The notes under the pieces are model-generated. The model had not been told where the DNA came from, did not search any database, and saw only the letters and a program-made list of their open reading frames with translations. DNA of 64,000 bases from Ursus arctos (lineage: Eukaryota > Chordata > Mammalia > Carnivora > Ursidae). Below, piece after piece: positions 22,180 through 34,309 of this stretch. Location of the stretch: positions 87,915,256 through 87,979,255 of the forward strand of contig NW_026623056.1 of assembly GCF_023065955.2 (NCBI RefSeq). The letters run 5' to 3'. The translations under genes were made by a program, and so were the position numbers. The number at the start of each line of letters is the position of its first letter. The first letter of the stretch is position 1.

Positions 22180-22830
22180 CTAATATTGGCACAGGCCAAC
22201 CTGACGTACCTCCTGATACGAGGCACCGAAGAGAGCACAGCGTCACCTCTGTGGTTCTCTTGCCAAGCGTGCGTAGCAGGGATCCCATTATGAAGAGATC
22301 CCAGACAAACCTGAGGTGGGGAACATCCAGCAGAATGACGGGCCCGCGTGCTTCAAACCTCTGACCGTCACCCGAGACCAAGAAAGCCTGAGAAATTGTT
22401 TCAGAGTCAAGGAAACTCCGGGGACAGGACCGCTAAATGCAAGCCATGATCCTGGGTTAGATCCTGGACCACGGGAAAGAAGCAGCTAGAGGTCATAGTA
22501 TTTAATAAACTGAAAAAATGGGAATATGGACAGTGGATTGGAAAAACATCGTGTCGTGGGCGCCTGGGTAGCACAGCGGTTAAGAGTCTGCCTTCGGCTC
22601 AGGGCGTGATCCTGGAGTTATGGGATCGAGCCCCACATCAGGCTCCTCTGCTATGAGCCTGCTTCTTCCTCTCGCACTCCCCCTGCTTGTGTTCCCTCTC
22701 TCGCTGGCTGTCTCTATCTCTGTCGAATAAATAAAAATAAAATCTTTAAAAAAAAAAAAAAAAAGAAAGGAAAACATCGTGTCCATGCTAAATTCCAGTT
22801 TTGGTCACCGTACTGGAGCGGGGATACACG
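22180..22830 (+). mobile_element. Old interspersed repeat, probably L1 3'-UTR type, split by a SINE
   Basis: 'acgaggcaccgaagagagca', 'ggttctcttgccaagcgtgc' and 'ccatgatcctgggttagatc' resemble an ancient L1-type 3' end in sense orientation. Family assignment from memory is tentative. Confidence 0.5.
22556..22769 (+). mobile_element. Can-SINE, sense
   Basis: It begins 'gtgggcgcctgggtagcaca', has a CT-rich middle and ends with an A-rich tail. The target-site duplication 'aaaacatcgtgtc' lies at 22543-22555 and 22771-22783. Confidence 0.95.
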
Positions 22831-23870
22831 AGAGTGTCTAGAGGGTCAGGGGGCTTTGTGGCTTCAACTTCGTCAAGATAAAGAGTCTGTCTTGTCTCTT
22901 CTTGATTCTAGATTTTACCTTCGCATAGGGCTCTTTCCCTCCACGTACCTCTCAGAATCTCCCCCACCCCAGGAAACTCCCCATTCCTCTTTCAGCTTCT
23001 TTTTTCTGTATTCCACGGCCCCCAGTGATAAATATGCCGCTTGCACACCCAACACTGGCTCCCATAGCCCGGGCGTATTAAACAGAGCGCGTGTTCCACG
23101 TGTGGCTTCTACACAGGATCCTGAAAAAGGAAAGATTTGTGTGGCCCTGTTTGTGGAGGTTACAGAATGGCCATGGTGGGTACGTGGGGGTGCCCGCTCC
23201 CAGGTTCTCTGTTGCTCACAGAGGACTAGGCCTTGCTGAGTTACTCAGAATCACTGCATTTTTCTGTTCAACCTCGTTCTAGTTATTTTGGCTCTATGAT
23301 AAAGAAAAGTTAATTACTTGCATATTTGATTGACCAAAAAAAAAAATCCAGACTGTATATTTTTGAGTCTTGATCAATTAGGACTACTTGCCCAGGGGAA
23401 GCAAATTAATGGTTTTCCCATTCATGCTGCGTAGAAGAAATTCTGGCTGCCTTTCTTTTTGGGCCTACGCAAAGGCCAGAGTTTGTAAAAACAACAGTGA
23501 TGGTAACGGTAACTCTGGTGCTTGGTAATCAAAAATCTGTTCCAGGCGTGGTCTCGGGAGAACCTGCACCACGAGATACGGAGGGGCCAGCTTCGTGTAC
23601 AGATGAGGAAACGGTCCTGCTGCTTTGCTTCTCGCATGGTCCCGTACGTACATAGTTTGGGCACAGGTATAAACAATGTGCTCATACCCTTGTTTAAGGC
23701 TCTCCAAAGGACCGAGAGGAATCTTCAGAATTTAATCTTTCTGTAACAGAAAACCAACTGTCTCGCCCAGTGAACTCCTCTCTTGCCTTGATCCTTCTCT
23801 GTTTTCCTTTTGTTTCTATTGAAAAGGAATAAATATTTATTTGTTTCTAATTAAAAACAACAACAAGATA
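22831..23870. other. Unassigned sequence
   Basis: No gene or clear repeat recognised. Confidence 0.3.
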
Positions 23871-23874
23871 GCAT

Positions 23875-24030
23875 GGTATATGGAGAATAACTTAGGCTCC
23901 AGAGCAATCCTCACTTGAATCCACTTCTTTCACCTACAAACATGATGTCAGGCTCTTCCCTTAATTTCTCAAGCCTCAGTTTACTCACCTGCAATGTCAA
24001 CCTCAAAGTCAAGTTGAGAGGATTGAAGAA
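23875..24030 (+). repeat. MIR-like SINE
   Basis: 'aacttaggctccagagcaat', 'ctcaagcctcagtttactca' and 'cctgcaatgtcaacctcaaa' match the MIR core and 3' region in sense orientation. Confidence 0.7.
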
Positions 24031-26879
24031 ATGACGTACATCGTGCAGCAGGCTTGAAGCTTCTCATGGAACAGAATTACCCAGCAGTAGCAGGCTCTCT
24101 CTCCCCTCTTGGGAGACTCTGATCTGGGAACAGGGTTGGCACCGGGCTCCAGTGGCAAAGCTGAACTTTGCAAACTTCGGCCAGTGCGCGAGCCCTCTGC
24201 TCGGCCGTGCTGGGGCGTAGTGGGTGTGCAGCAATACGAATGAGTGTCTGGGGAGAGAGGCGGTGGGCTGTTCTCTAAGCTGTCAAGCTTGACCATGCTC
24301 TGCCTTCTGGAAACTCACCTCTCGTTTTGTGCTTGGATTCATGCCCTCCAAATGGAAGGAAATCATCTCTCTCAACATACCACTGTAAAGAATGTTGAAA
24401 ACAGACGTTTTAAAAAAAATTTTTTAAGACAAAAAAAGTTAAGTAATGACTACCAAAGCATTAGTCATAAATATCAATAAGGAAGTCTGTTTTTAGTTAG
24501 CAAGGTCCCTAACTAGGAGGGATTAAACAGCTCTTACAGAAGTGTGCGTTATATAATTTCGTCACAAGCTGAAAGCCGGCATTTCTGCACTCGGCCCCAC
24601 ACCAACATCTGAAATACCTTTTCCCCTAATCCCCATCATCCAAGAATAAACACTTTTAATGAAAGTCTTAAGAGGAGGTATAAAGGAATTTGTTTTTCCA
24701 GTCGATTTTAACCATCTTTTCCAAAGTAGGAGGCGGTCTCTGAGGTTACCTTCCTTGTAATGCTTCAGTCAAATATGGCCACTGCTGCCACTTCTAGCAA
24801 GTTCCCTGGGTGCAGAGAATCAGGACATGGCACCTAGCATGACTAACAGGCACCAGAATTTTGGGGGTTCCAACCAACTCACTTTTCTTCACTCTTTGGG
24901 TGAGCTCACATTTTACACCCCGCCAAAGAGAGACATGCCCTTGAACTCTGCAGTCCGTCCCACAGTTGGAAACCTTAAAAGGGAGCAAACACTGTTATTT
25001 TGAAACGCTAGAGCAAATATTTCCAAGACTGCCTCACAAAGTTCCTTGGAATTAACGTCAATTACTTACTCTATGATGAAAAAGCCACACATACACGAAT
25101 GTTCTCTTAGCTAGAGGAGGGTCTGCTGGGAATAGTGCAACAGACCTTGAGAGCCAGATTGTAAAAGGGAGCATAATAGCAGCTCTGAAGAGGGGTGGTG
25201 GTGCGACCCAGTAGCCAGTGTTGCTGCATCCTGAAGAGCTCTGCTCATGGTTTGACCAGGAGCTTACAACACCATGTAGAAAAGAGATTTACAAATAGAA
25301 TTAAGTAAATACAAAACTGCATGGGACAATTGGCAGGGAATTATATATTTTTCTGATTATGTAAGTAATATACATGTTCTTAGTGGAAAATATGAAAAAT
25401 AAAAATATGGCATATAGACGAAAATAAAAATCATCCAAATTACCAAATTCTGCCATGAAAGATAACCATTTTTTGAGATGTACACATTTTTTCTTTTTCT
25501 ACAAAATTGCGTTCATGAATTATACATATTTGTCTTGTGCTTTTTCACTTAATTATATTTTTACATTTTGGTATCTGAGTGGCAGAATCCCTAGGACACC
25601 CATTGCACATGTAATGTCCTTTGAAATCTAGAGTTTTTTTCTAAAATATTTATTTGAACTTCACAGTCTACTCTAAAACATATCTATATTTGTTTTAATA
25701 GTTAATATGCAGTATATAAATATGAAATGTAAACTTTATTATAGGCAAATAAACATACATAACATAAAATGTAATATATTTTGGAAAATATAAAATTATA
25801 AAATATATAATATATAAAAGATATAAAAATAAAAAATGGTTTGATCTATGTAAATGAAAGCTGCTGTTTGTACTCTTTGACACTTTAGGTTATGCCATTT
25901 AGATACTAAAATAATAAGTAAATAAATAAATAAACACTTATACACACTCAAGAATATTTTTTGCTTAATTTTAGATAAGATCTTTAAAATACTCTATGTC
26001 CCTGGAAAAAACTCATTGGTAATTTTTATCCGTAACCCTGCCCACCCTGCCAACACATACACATGGGAGAACTAATATCCAATTAGAGACTCCTTGGCCA
26101 TAATTCCAAGGCTTGGAGGAAGTGGATTTCCTCAAGAAAAAAGAATCTCCAACCCAACTCTCGAGTTGGTCTGAGGTACCCCTTCACTACACATAAATTT
26201 ATCAATTTATAAGAAAAAAAATAACATCAGTGGGTCACAACTTTCTACTTAAAATTTTTCCTCCACTAAATGTCATGCAGTTTCTTTGGTTTCCTGCTGG
26301 CCTATGAGGAAATGAATCACCATATGGCAAAAGATGAGCCATGAATGTGTCACTCGTGCTTGACAAGGCAGCTTGCTGTCCTCATATTCTCCAGGCTGCG
26401 ACATTCTATTGCACACGATAAAGTCACATTCTCACCAGACGCAGGCATGGTGCCTCGAAGATGGAATTAAATGTGTCAATATTTCATGACTCATTTTACA
26501 GAATGTCATAACTCCCCATTGTGCCACCTGATTTAGACTGATAGTCACCACCGTCGGGACCACCCATGTATTTGGGCGACAGAAAAACGTATGCAGAAAC
26601 AACTCCTTACCCAGTAACTTACAAATGAGCCCAGCCCAGCTGAGGGGCTATTGAAGATGTCCCCACCATCCAAGTCACCAAAGCCTAACATTCCACAGTC
26701 AGATCTTCATACCTTTGGCTTTAGACTGCTGAGGTTGTATTGCTTACAAAGATGCAGATGTCACAGAGGCCAAGTCATACACTTTCATCAGTCATTTGCC
26801 AGAGTGTTTCTAGAGGAGGGATGATTGAATTGCCTGCACCAGTAACCTAGAGGTGAGAGGGGGAGAAGGGAGCATGGTT
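24031..26879. other. Unassigned, AT-rich in part
   Basis: No gene recognised. Around 25330-25570 the sequence resembles an old repeat, and 25690-25830 is very AT-rich. Nothing is assigned with confidence. Confidence 0.3.
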
Positions 26880-27000
26880 AATTGGATATTTCTAAGCCCA
26901 CCCCCAGAGATTCTGATTCTGTAGCTCTGCGGAGGGCTTTTGGAATCTGAACTTTAGGCCCCCCAGGAGATTTCTATGAACATTAGTATTTGAGAACCAA
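26880..27000. mobile_element. MER20-like hAT fragment
   Basis: 'cacccccagagattctgatt' and the end 'gtatttgagaaccaataact' match a MER20-type nonautonomous hAT end. Confidence 0.55.
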
Positions 27001-27434
27001 TAACTGTGACTGCATTTATGAATCTTTTCTCAGAGTAGAGGAGATACTTAATGATCTCTGGGAGTGATTCAGTGACCATCACTAAGGGACAAAGGGGAGT
27101 CTGGACAGGGCACTGAACAAGCCAGATTTTTCATGGAGTGGTCATCTATGAAGTGCTTTCTCAGAGAGGGTATAATAATTGTGTACTTGGAATAAATGCA
27201 CTGTGAAGAGACAAAAACAAATATTTGGGCCGTTCTGTCCCCTTCTGTTCATCTAGGAAGGGGTTTACATGGCACAACTTAAGCCTTACCACCCACCCGA
27301 AGTTCCGTCCTTCACTCAGGCGTGAGCCCCCACAGAGTGGCCCAGGGCCAGCTGTTTTTAAGCCGATTCTGAGGGTGCTTCAGCTGATCTCACCAGGCCA
27401 GAGACCAATGGTGGGAGGAGCTACTTGCCTCCTA
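27001..27434. other. Unassigned sequence
   Basis: Nothing recognised. Confidence 0.3.
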
Positions 27435-27862
27435 CGTCAATTTCACGGGGCTGCCATAACACAAAACCCACAAACCAGGTGATTGAGCAACAAGTTTATC
27501 ATCTCACAGTTCTGGAAATTAGTCAGAGATCAAGGGTGTCGGCAGGGTTGGTTCCTTCAGAGGACCCTGAGGAATGATCTGTTGCAGGCCTCTCCCCCAG
27601 CTTCTGTGGCCTTGGGCATTCCTTGGCTTAATCACCATCTTCTCCTTGTGTCTTCACACCATCTTCCCTCTGTGTGTCACTGTCCTGTGCCCAAATTTCC
27701 CCTTTTTATAAGGACATCAGTCCTGTTAGATTAGGGCCACCCTAATGGACTCGTCTTAACATGATCAACTGCGACCAAATGACTCTTCATCCAAATAAGG
27801 TCACATTCACAGGTACTGGGGACTTCAACATCTTTTGGGGACACAATTCAGCTTATAACCCT
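27435..27862 (-). mobile_element. MaLR/ERVL-type LTR-like repeat, antisense
   Basis: 'ggggctgccataacacaaaa', 'atctcacagttctggaaatt', 'gtcggcagggttggttcctt', 'tataaggacatcagtcctgt' and 'aataaggtcacattcacagg' follow the order of this LTR class in reverse. Confidence 0.7.
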
Positions 27863-29028
27863 TTTCTCCCCTCGGTCTGTCTCAGCCATGCTTCCCTGTG
27901 CCCTTGGTGGCTGGCGACAGCACCTGGTCCTGTACCTGGGTCTCCATTTTGTTCTGAACAGCTGAGCAAACACCTCTCTTCGGTACCCCCACAGCCCCGT
28001 GAAGGATCCCGGTAACTGCTCGGTGACTTATGGGGGTCCAGTGAAGGCAGCTAATCACAGCAGGGACACAAAGAAATTAGAGCTCAACCGGATGTTCGCG
28101 ACAAGCTAGAAAACTGACAAGTGAGCCCCAGATGGTCTTTCAGAGTCTAATTTCACCAGATTTCTCCTTACTGTGACTTTTATTAAATCATTATTTATTA
28201 TTATTATTATTGTGTCTGATCTTAGAAACAATTATACTCGTACCTCTGAAGGGATATTTGGATCTTGCCTCCAGGTCTTGTCCAATAAAAGGTTAAAATT
28301 CAAATACCCAATGATCAAAGAGTTCACTTTCCTCACAGAACCATCTTTACCGAAGATGATAATAGTGATAGCAGCCATCATCCTTAAGATGCCAGGATTT
28401 AATTTTTTAAAAATTTGTTTATACCAAAAAAAAAGAAGAAGAAGAATTACCCTCTTGTCACCTCAGAGGAAACCAAAAGGAATATGACTTTTAACCGTCA
28501 CTGGGAGGTGAAATTTCCCACCTATCATAACGTACCTCATCGACTTCCTGTGAGTATTGCTCTTCATGTCCAGGAATAGTGAGCATCCTTCCTTTGAAGT
28601 CTTTCCCAGCAGGACCAGTTGATGAAGCCATCTGCTCCCTCAGCGTCAGGTCAGTACTGGCGCCATGATGGACCTCCTCTGGCATACAAGGCCACAGCTC
28701 AACTCCTGGTAGCCTGGGGAAGGGTGGGCTGTTCTCACTGCTCCAGGGCGTTGCTGGAACAGATTGGGCATCAAGGCATTAAAGCAACAGACCTTAGGCT
28801 TAGGACTCTAATACAGGACTATGTGCTTACTATTGCCCAAATATTCGGGAACGTGCTCAGAATCAGTGACATTGGATAGGTTCTCCAGGGCACAAATTGA
28901 AATGTGATGGTCTCCACTCTGGGTGAGCTCTCTTCCCTCGAGACACTCAGATTTACTGGAAAGACTCATTCCCAAGAAGTCGCGTTCATTTATTCCACCT
29001 GCCCAGTAAGGTGAGGTTTCTTATCCAG

Positions 29029-29032
<4 letters not shown>
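27863..29032. other. Unassigned sequence
   Basis: No gene or repeat recognised, apart from short TTA and GAA runs near 28195 and 28430. Confidence 0.3.
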
Positions 29033-29080
<48 letters not shown>

Positions 29081-29085
29081 CGCGT
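29033..29085. repeat. (TG)n-(CG)n compound dinucleotide repeat
   Basis: About 20 TG units run directly into a (CG)n tract. Alternating purine-pyrimidine throughout, and CpG-rich at one end. Confidence 0.95.
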
Positions 29086-29196
29086 ACATGGAGGAGACAG
29101 CCCTGCATACAACTCGAATGTATCTGGAAACAAAGCTTAGTTTTTGTTCCTCCAGACCATCCAAGTCTTGGAAACAATCCAAACCTCAGGAAGAAT

Positions 29197-29325
29197 CGAG
29201 CCCCGCATCAGGCTCTACGTTCACCATGGAGTCTCGCTCTCTCTCTCCCTTTACCCCTCTCCACCTGCGTGCTCTCTCTCTCTCTCTCAAAAAATAAATA
29301 AAATAAAATTTTGAATTAAAAAAAT
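29197..29325 (+). mobile_element. 5'-truncated Can-SINE, sense
   Basis: It starts inside the element at 'cgagccccgcatcaggctct', continues through the CT-rich part and an AATAAA-rich tail. The tRNA-like head is missing. Confidence 0.8.
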
Positions 29326-29815
29326 TATGTTCAGGATTTTTTTCATGTGTCTTTTGGCCATTTGTATGTCTTCTTTGGAGAAATGTCTGTTCATGTCTTA
29401 CTCAGCCACCAAAAAGAATGAAATCTTACCATTTGCAATGATGTGGGTGGAACTAGAGGGTATTACGCTAAGCGAAATAAGTCAGGCAGAGAAAGACAAA
29501 TACCATATGATTTTAGTCATATGTGGAATTTAAGAAACAAAACAAATGAACATAGGGGAAGGGAAGGGAAAATAAATAAGATGAAAACAGAGAGGGAGGC
29601 AAACCATAAGAGACTCTTAACTCTAGGAAACAACTGAGGGTTGCTGGAGGGGAGGGGGTGGAGGGATGGGGTAACTGGGAGATGGACATTAAGGAGGGCA
29701 TGGGATGGAGTGAGCACTGGGTGTTGTATGCAACTGATGAATCACTGAATTCTATCTCTGGAACTAATAATACAGTATATGTTACTTAAATGGAATTTTA
29801 ATTAAAAATTAAAAT
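29326..29815 (+). mobile_element. 5'-inverted, 5'-truncated L1
   Basis: 29326-29395 reads as L1 ORF2 on the minus strand ('MNRHFSKEDIQMAKRHMKK'-like text). 29396-29815 reads as the ORF2 end ('YSATKKNEILPFAMMWVELE') plus 3' UTR on the plus strand. The outer end of the inverted part and the start of the direct part lie a few hundred bases apart in the consensus, the layout expected from twin priming. Confidence 0.8.
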
Positions 29816-30104
29816 ATATATATATATGTTCTACAAATCTGGCAACAAGTCTGGGGTCAGGAATGGTAATCTGCACTAAACAGCACTAGAAACCCATGGT
29901 TTGGAGCATAAAGATGAACGATGGTAAACCAAGAGGCACCTGGCAGTTGCCATGAACAGGCCTCATTCCCAGTTAGTTCAAGCTTTCCCCTTGTCCTGCA
30001 GCAAAATTTCTAGCCTGTGACCACCAGTGGTTATGAATGGAGGCCATTCCTGTAGGATTTAGGGCCTGAGAGGGTCTGCGGGTCTTGGAAAGGGCTCCAC
30101 TCTT
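29816..30104. other. Unassigned sequence
   Basis: A short (TA)n run follows the L1 tail. Nothing else recognised. Confidence 0.3.
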
Positions 30105-30240
30105 GTATTTAGAGGTTCCAAGGTCAGTCCCTGCTCTGCGGCTCTCAGTCTATCTAATCTTGAGATAATCAAGTGATTGCTGATTTCTGCTTTCCTCATC
30201 TGAAACGTGGGAAAATGAAATCTCCCCCAGGGGAGGTGAG
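30105..30240 (+). repeat. Possible MIR fragment
   Basis: 'gctttcctcatctgaaacgt' followed by 'gggaaaatgaaat' resembles the MIR 3' motif. Confidence 0.4.
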
Positions 30241-30694
30241 TGGCTGGCACATATGAAGCACAAAATTCATTTTTCCCTAAGTGAATTTAACTTTTATGTG
30301 TTGAGCCTTGAAGAGACCTAGAAAGATGTACCTTTAAAAAAACAGGAAACGGGGGCACTGTGCATTTGTGCGTGTCTTGAGTGTTTCTTGACTTCGTAAC
30401 ACCCAGACAATTTCATACTTATATACAGGCAATAATCTGTTTGCACTGAAAATTAATACTTGCTTATTTTTCTGTTTTCGAAATAATATTAAAGGAAAAC
30501 CGTGGGAAAATACAGAAATTTCTAAAGAAACATCCCCCAAATCACCAAGTGAAAATCACCATTTATGCTGAGATGTATTTTCTTTCAATGTATATTTAAT
30601 TTATTAATTATTGGTAAACTAATCAATTGATTGACTTCATAATTTCCTAAGGGGAGTTTCCTAGAGATATTAGTTTCAAGAGTGGTATTAAGGC

Positions 30695-31000
30695 TTTGGG
30701 CTATACAGGAAGATCGATAGGAGAAGGAAGGGCAGGAAGATTGGTAGGAGGAGGAAGGGAAGAATGAAGGGGGGGTAAACAGAAGGGAGAATGAACCAGG
30801 AGAGACTGTGGACTCTGGGAAACAAACTGAGGGCTTCAGAGGGGAGGGGGGTGGGGTTGATGGGTATTAAGGAGGGCACATATTGCATGGTGCACTGGGT
30901 GTTTACACAAATAATGATTCATGGAACACTACATCAAAAACTAAGGATATACTGTATGGTGACTAACATAACATAATAAAAAATTATTATTAAAAAAAAG
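30695..31000 (+). mobile_element. 5'-truncated L1 3' UTR, sense
   Basis: 'gagactgtggactctgggaa', 'gcactgggtgtttacacaaa' and 'gtatggtgactaacataaca', ending in an AAT/A-rich tail. Same subfamily as 3151-3259. Confidence 0.9.
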
Positions 31001-31589
31001 AAAATGTGTTTGAATATCTATAACTATGTGTGAATTTGAAATATTCCCATTTAAAATTAGCAACAAGCATAGGCAATATTTTCATGTGCTGATACCTCTA
31101 ATTCAATGCATTCTATTTTAAAATAGAAATTAAAGCCAAGCCTGGATAATTCATTTGGATAATTGATTTGCCAAGTCTTACTGCTGATGGTAGACATATA
31201 GATATGTAAGATCAAACAATATCTGAAGAACTTAGGGTACATTAAGAGAGAAGAAAATAAGCAATCAGAAAATGCAACCAAAAAAAAAAGTCTATGGGCC
31301 ATAGTTCACTTTTTCTTTAGAAATATTTTAAATCTTTGCTAATATGATAGGTAAAAATTGTAACAGTTTTTCTTATTTACACTTCTTTGCGTTTTTAGGG
31401 AAGTTGAATATATGTGCATTTTGGTCATTGACACTTCTTTCACCAAATTATTTTTTCATGTACGCTTCTTATTTTTCTATTCCAGTTTTAGTGCTTCTCT
31501 TGGTGTTTGTATAAGGCCTCGATGATATTATACCTGTGTTTATCATATATGATATAAATAGTTTTTGTAGACATTTAAAAAATTCTATG

Positions 31590-31945
31590 ATTATATTAGT
31601 TACCTATCGCTTCATAACAAATTACAAGAAAACAAGAAACATTTATTTTTTCACAAGTTCTGCGGGTCAAAAATCCCAGAGCAGCTTGGCTGTTGGGCTC
31701 TAGTTTGGATCTCTGCAGAGCTGCAGTCGGGGTCCTGGCTGGCACGGCAGGTAGCTGAAGGCTTGACCAGGGCTGGAGGCTCTGTTCCCAAGACGGTTCA
31801 CCCGCTCGGCTGTTGGCAGGAGGCCTCAGTTCACCACGTGGACCTCTTCAGACATAAGTTTGCTTGAGTATCCTCATGATATGTCAGGTGGTTTCACCCC
31901 CAAGGAGGGACCCAAGGGCAAGTGAGAAGGGAGCCACAATGGTGT
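31590..31945 (-). mobile_element. LTR-like repeat, antisense
   Basis: 'attagttacctatcgcttca', 'aacatttattttttcacaag', 'tgttggcaggaggcctcagt' and 'caccacgtggacctcttcag' recall an ERVL/MaLR-like LTR in reverse. Subfamily uncertain. Confidence 0.5.
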
Positions 31946-31979
31946 CCTTTATGACTGATCATAAAGTCTTTTATGACTG

Positions 31980-32800
31980 ATCACATGGTAGTAGTTTTGT
32001 AAATAAATTACCAAAATTGACTGAAAAGAAAATGTCAATAGACCTAGAACAATTAAAGAAATAAAATTGATAGCGAGATTGTCCCTACATGAAAAAGGCA
32101 CAGTATTATATAGTTCAACCTCAATCAACTTTTCAGGAGATAGATACTTCCACATCACATTTTCGGAAGAGTAATGGACAGAGTAAGTTTGACAATGTAC
32201 TCTATGACACCAAAAAATAAAACAAAACACGTGGATAACAAAGCAGATAAGCACAGTACATGGAAGGAAATGATAAGATCCATATCACTGATAGGAACAA
32301 GCAATAGTGCATATGAAAATGTAAATAAAATATCAGCAAACCAAATAGAACTCACATATAAATACAGCATAACGAAATAGGATTTATCACAGGAGTGTAT
32401 TAATGGTTTAACTTTAGAAAATCTATTACCTGATTCACCATATTATCAGATTTAAGGGAGAAAAACATGATTATCTTAATATATGTAGGAAATTAATTCA
32501 ACAATCTAGGACTCATTCATTAAAAAAATCTATTAATGAAGTTGAAATAATAGAATGTATCTAACAGAAGTCTGGTATTGATCATAAGCAAATATGATGC
32601 TTAATGGTGAAACTTTATAAGCATTTCCCTTAAAACCAGGAAAGGTGCTCGCTCTTTTCTGTTCAATATTGCATGGAAGATTTTAGAGAAAACACATTTT
32701 GCCAGGGAGAAGAATAGTACAAAAAAGTAAATCTCATTCCTTTACATAGGAAACAGACATTATATGAAATATTTAAAATATTTCATTTAAATTTATCAAA
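31980..32800 (+). mobile_element. Old L1 ORF2 reverse-transcriptase region, sense, decayed
   Basis: 'ggatttatcacaggagtgta', 'aagcaaatatgatgcttaat' and 'tctgttcaatattgcatgga' are degenerate ORF2 text. Many stops. Confidence 0.65.
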
Positions 32801-32894
32801 ATATTCCTTTTACAAGATTCTAAGATTCCCATAGATGTTTTTATTACATATATTTATAATTATACATATATATGTACTTAAGCGTATTTTCACA

Positions 32895-33774
32895 CACAGT
32901 TGATCCTAGTTATTCACAGTACTTACATTCTATGAAGTCACCATGAACACTGAATTAGTCCATCCTGAGTCATTGCTCCTAGGGAAATACACATTAAAAT
33001 CCCCGAAACCTCTGGTCACGGTGTTCTCGTCAATAGATAGATGCATAAACTTATTTTGTGTGTGTTTCTGTTTAAAGATACATAATTTTGTATTTATTTA
33101 ACATATATTATTTCATTAACATTGAACTCGTGGGGGGCACCTGGATGGCTCTGTCGGTTAAGCGTCTGACTCTTGGTTTCAGACATCACGACCTGGGTCT
33201 TGGGATCCAGCCCCGCGTTGGACTCCACACTCAGCAGGAGTCTGCCTGGATATTCTCTCCCTCTGCCCCTTCACCTGCTCATGCTCACTCTCTCTCTCTC
33301 TCAAATAAATAAATCTTAAAAAAAATTGAACTTGTGCCAACAGCCCTGTAACTCTTATCGAAATGAAGTTTATCTAACTCACATATTCTCTCTATAAAGC
33401 AGCTGATGGCCTTCTTACACGTAGGAACACCAACCAGCCAGCATTTCAGCACCACGCTGAGGATGGGAGGCATTTTAAACAGTGAAATCACCCACGGAAA
33501 GCACAAAAATGTGGAAAATGCACACTAAATAGCCCGCAAGGACACTTATGTACAGGGCAAGCACCGAAGCAGAAACGCAGGGCGTTGCCTTGCTTAAACT
33601 CCACTGAGATTGAAACTCTACATCTCAGAATTTTCACTGATTCGGGCGTGTGTGTCTGTAAATGACAGTGCGGTTGCCCCTAGTCTAGATTTGGGGGTTA
33701 CAGATACATTTTAGAAGGTAGGCAAATTTACGAATATGGAATCTGTGAACAATGAGGATCAATTCTGTATAGAC
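32895..33774 (-). mobile_element. Internally deleted Tigger (pogo/Tc1-mariner) element with nested SINE
   Basis: Inverted ends are visible: 'cagttgatcctagttattca' on the left, and the reverse complement of 'gaacaatgaggatcaat' on the right. Inner blocks match Tigger text: 'attgctcctagggaaatac', 'tttctgtttaaagata', and the transposase N-terminus in reverse around 33410-33490. A Can-SINE sits at 33133-33324. No transposase frame remains. Confidence 0.7.
33133..33324 (+). mobile_element. Can-SINE, sense
   Basis: It begins 'ggggcacctggatggctctg', has a CT-rich 3' part and an AATAAA/A tail. The target-site duplication 'attgaactcgtg' / 'attgaacttgtg' lies at 33121-33132 and 33325-33336, inside a Tigger element. 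Confidence 0.95.
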
Positions 33775-33959
33775 ACATCTGTGTACAAACACACATTATA
33801 TTTATATTACACCCAGAAATAATACCTATATGGAATAAAAGACATTGAAGCACAGAGGCGCTGGTGGAAAAAGTAAAAAAACAAAAACAAAACCCACCAA
33901 GAGACGTACAGAGGAATTCTAGGTGGAGAGACATGTCATGGTCACAAATGAGAAGACTT

Positions 33960-34260
33960 CGTTTCTCAAAGGGGAGAATTCCCTGTTGATCTCTGAATTT
34001 AATCTAATTTCAGACAAAATCCAATCAGGAGTTTTTGGTGGAAAATGACAAGCTGATCTCCATGTTTCTCTGGAAGAGTTTGGGAATTATCAAGACAGTT
34101 TTGAAAAGGAAGGAGAAGAGCAAAAGAACAGAGACCAGAGAAGAAGGGGAGTTGATATTCACTCCACTGAATGTTAAGTAAACACCTAAAATCAATTAAA
34201 AGAGGACAAATAACTGATCAAACTTGGCAAATACTTATAGGTAAATCACAGATGAGCAAC
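33960..34260 (+). mobile_element. Old L1 ORF2 fragment, sense
   Basis: 'gtggaaaatgacaagctgat' and 'aagacagttttgaaaaggaa' match the ORF2 region before 'GGLTLPDF'. Diverged. Confidence 0.5.
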
Positions 34261-34309
34261 TTGAAAAGCTGAATGATATAGGGAAATACTGTCTACCTTT
34301 CCAGACTGT

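Noticed and set aside
29034..29297. Open frames with long CVCVCV or THTHTH runs
   Set aside because: They are translations of dinucleotide repeats. The same applies near 55820-55994 and 60337-60646.
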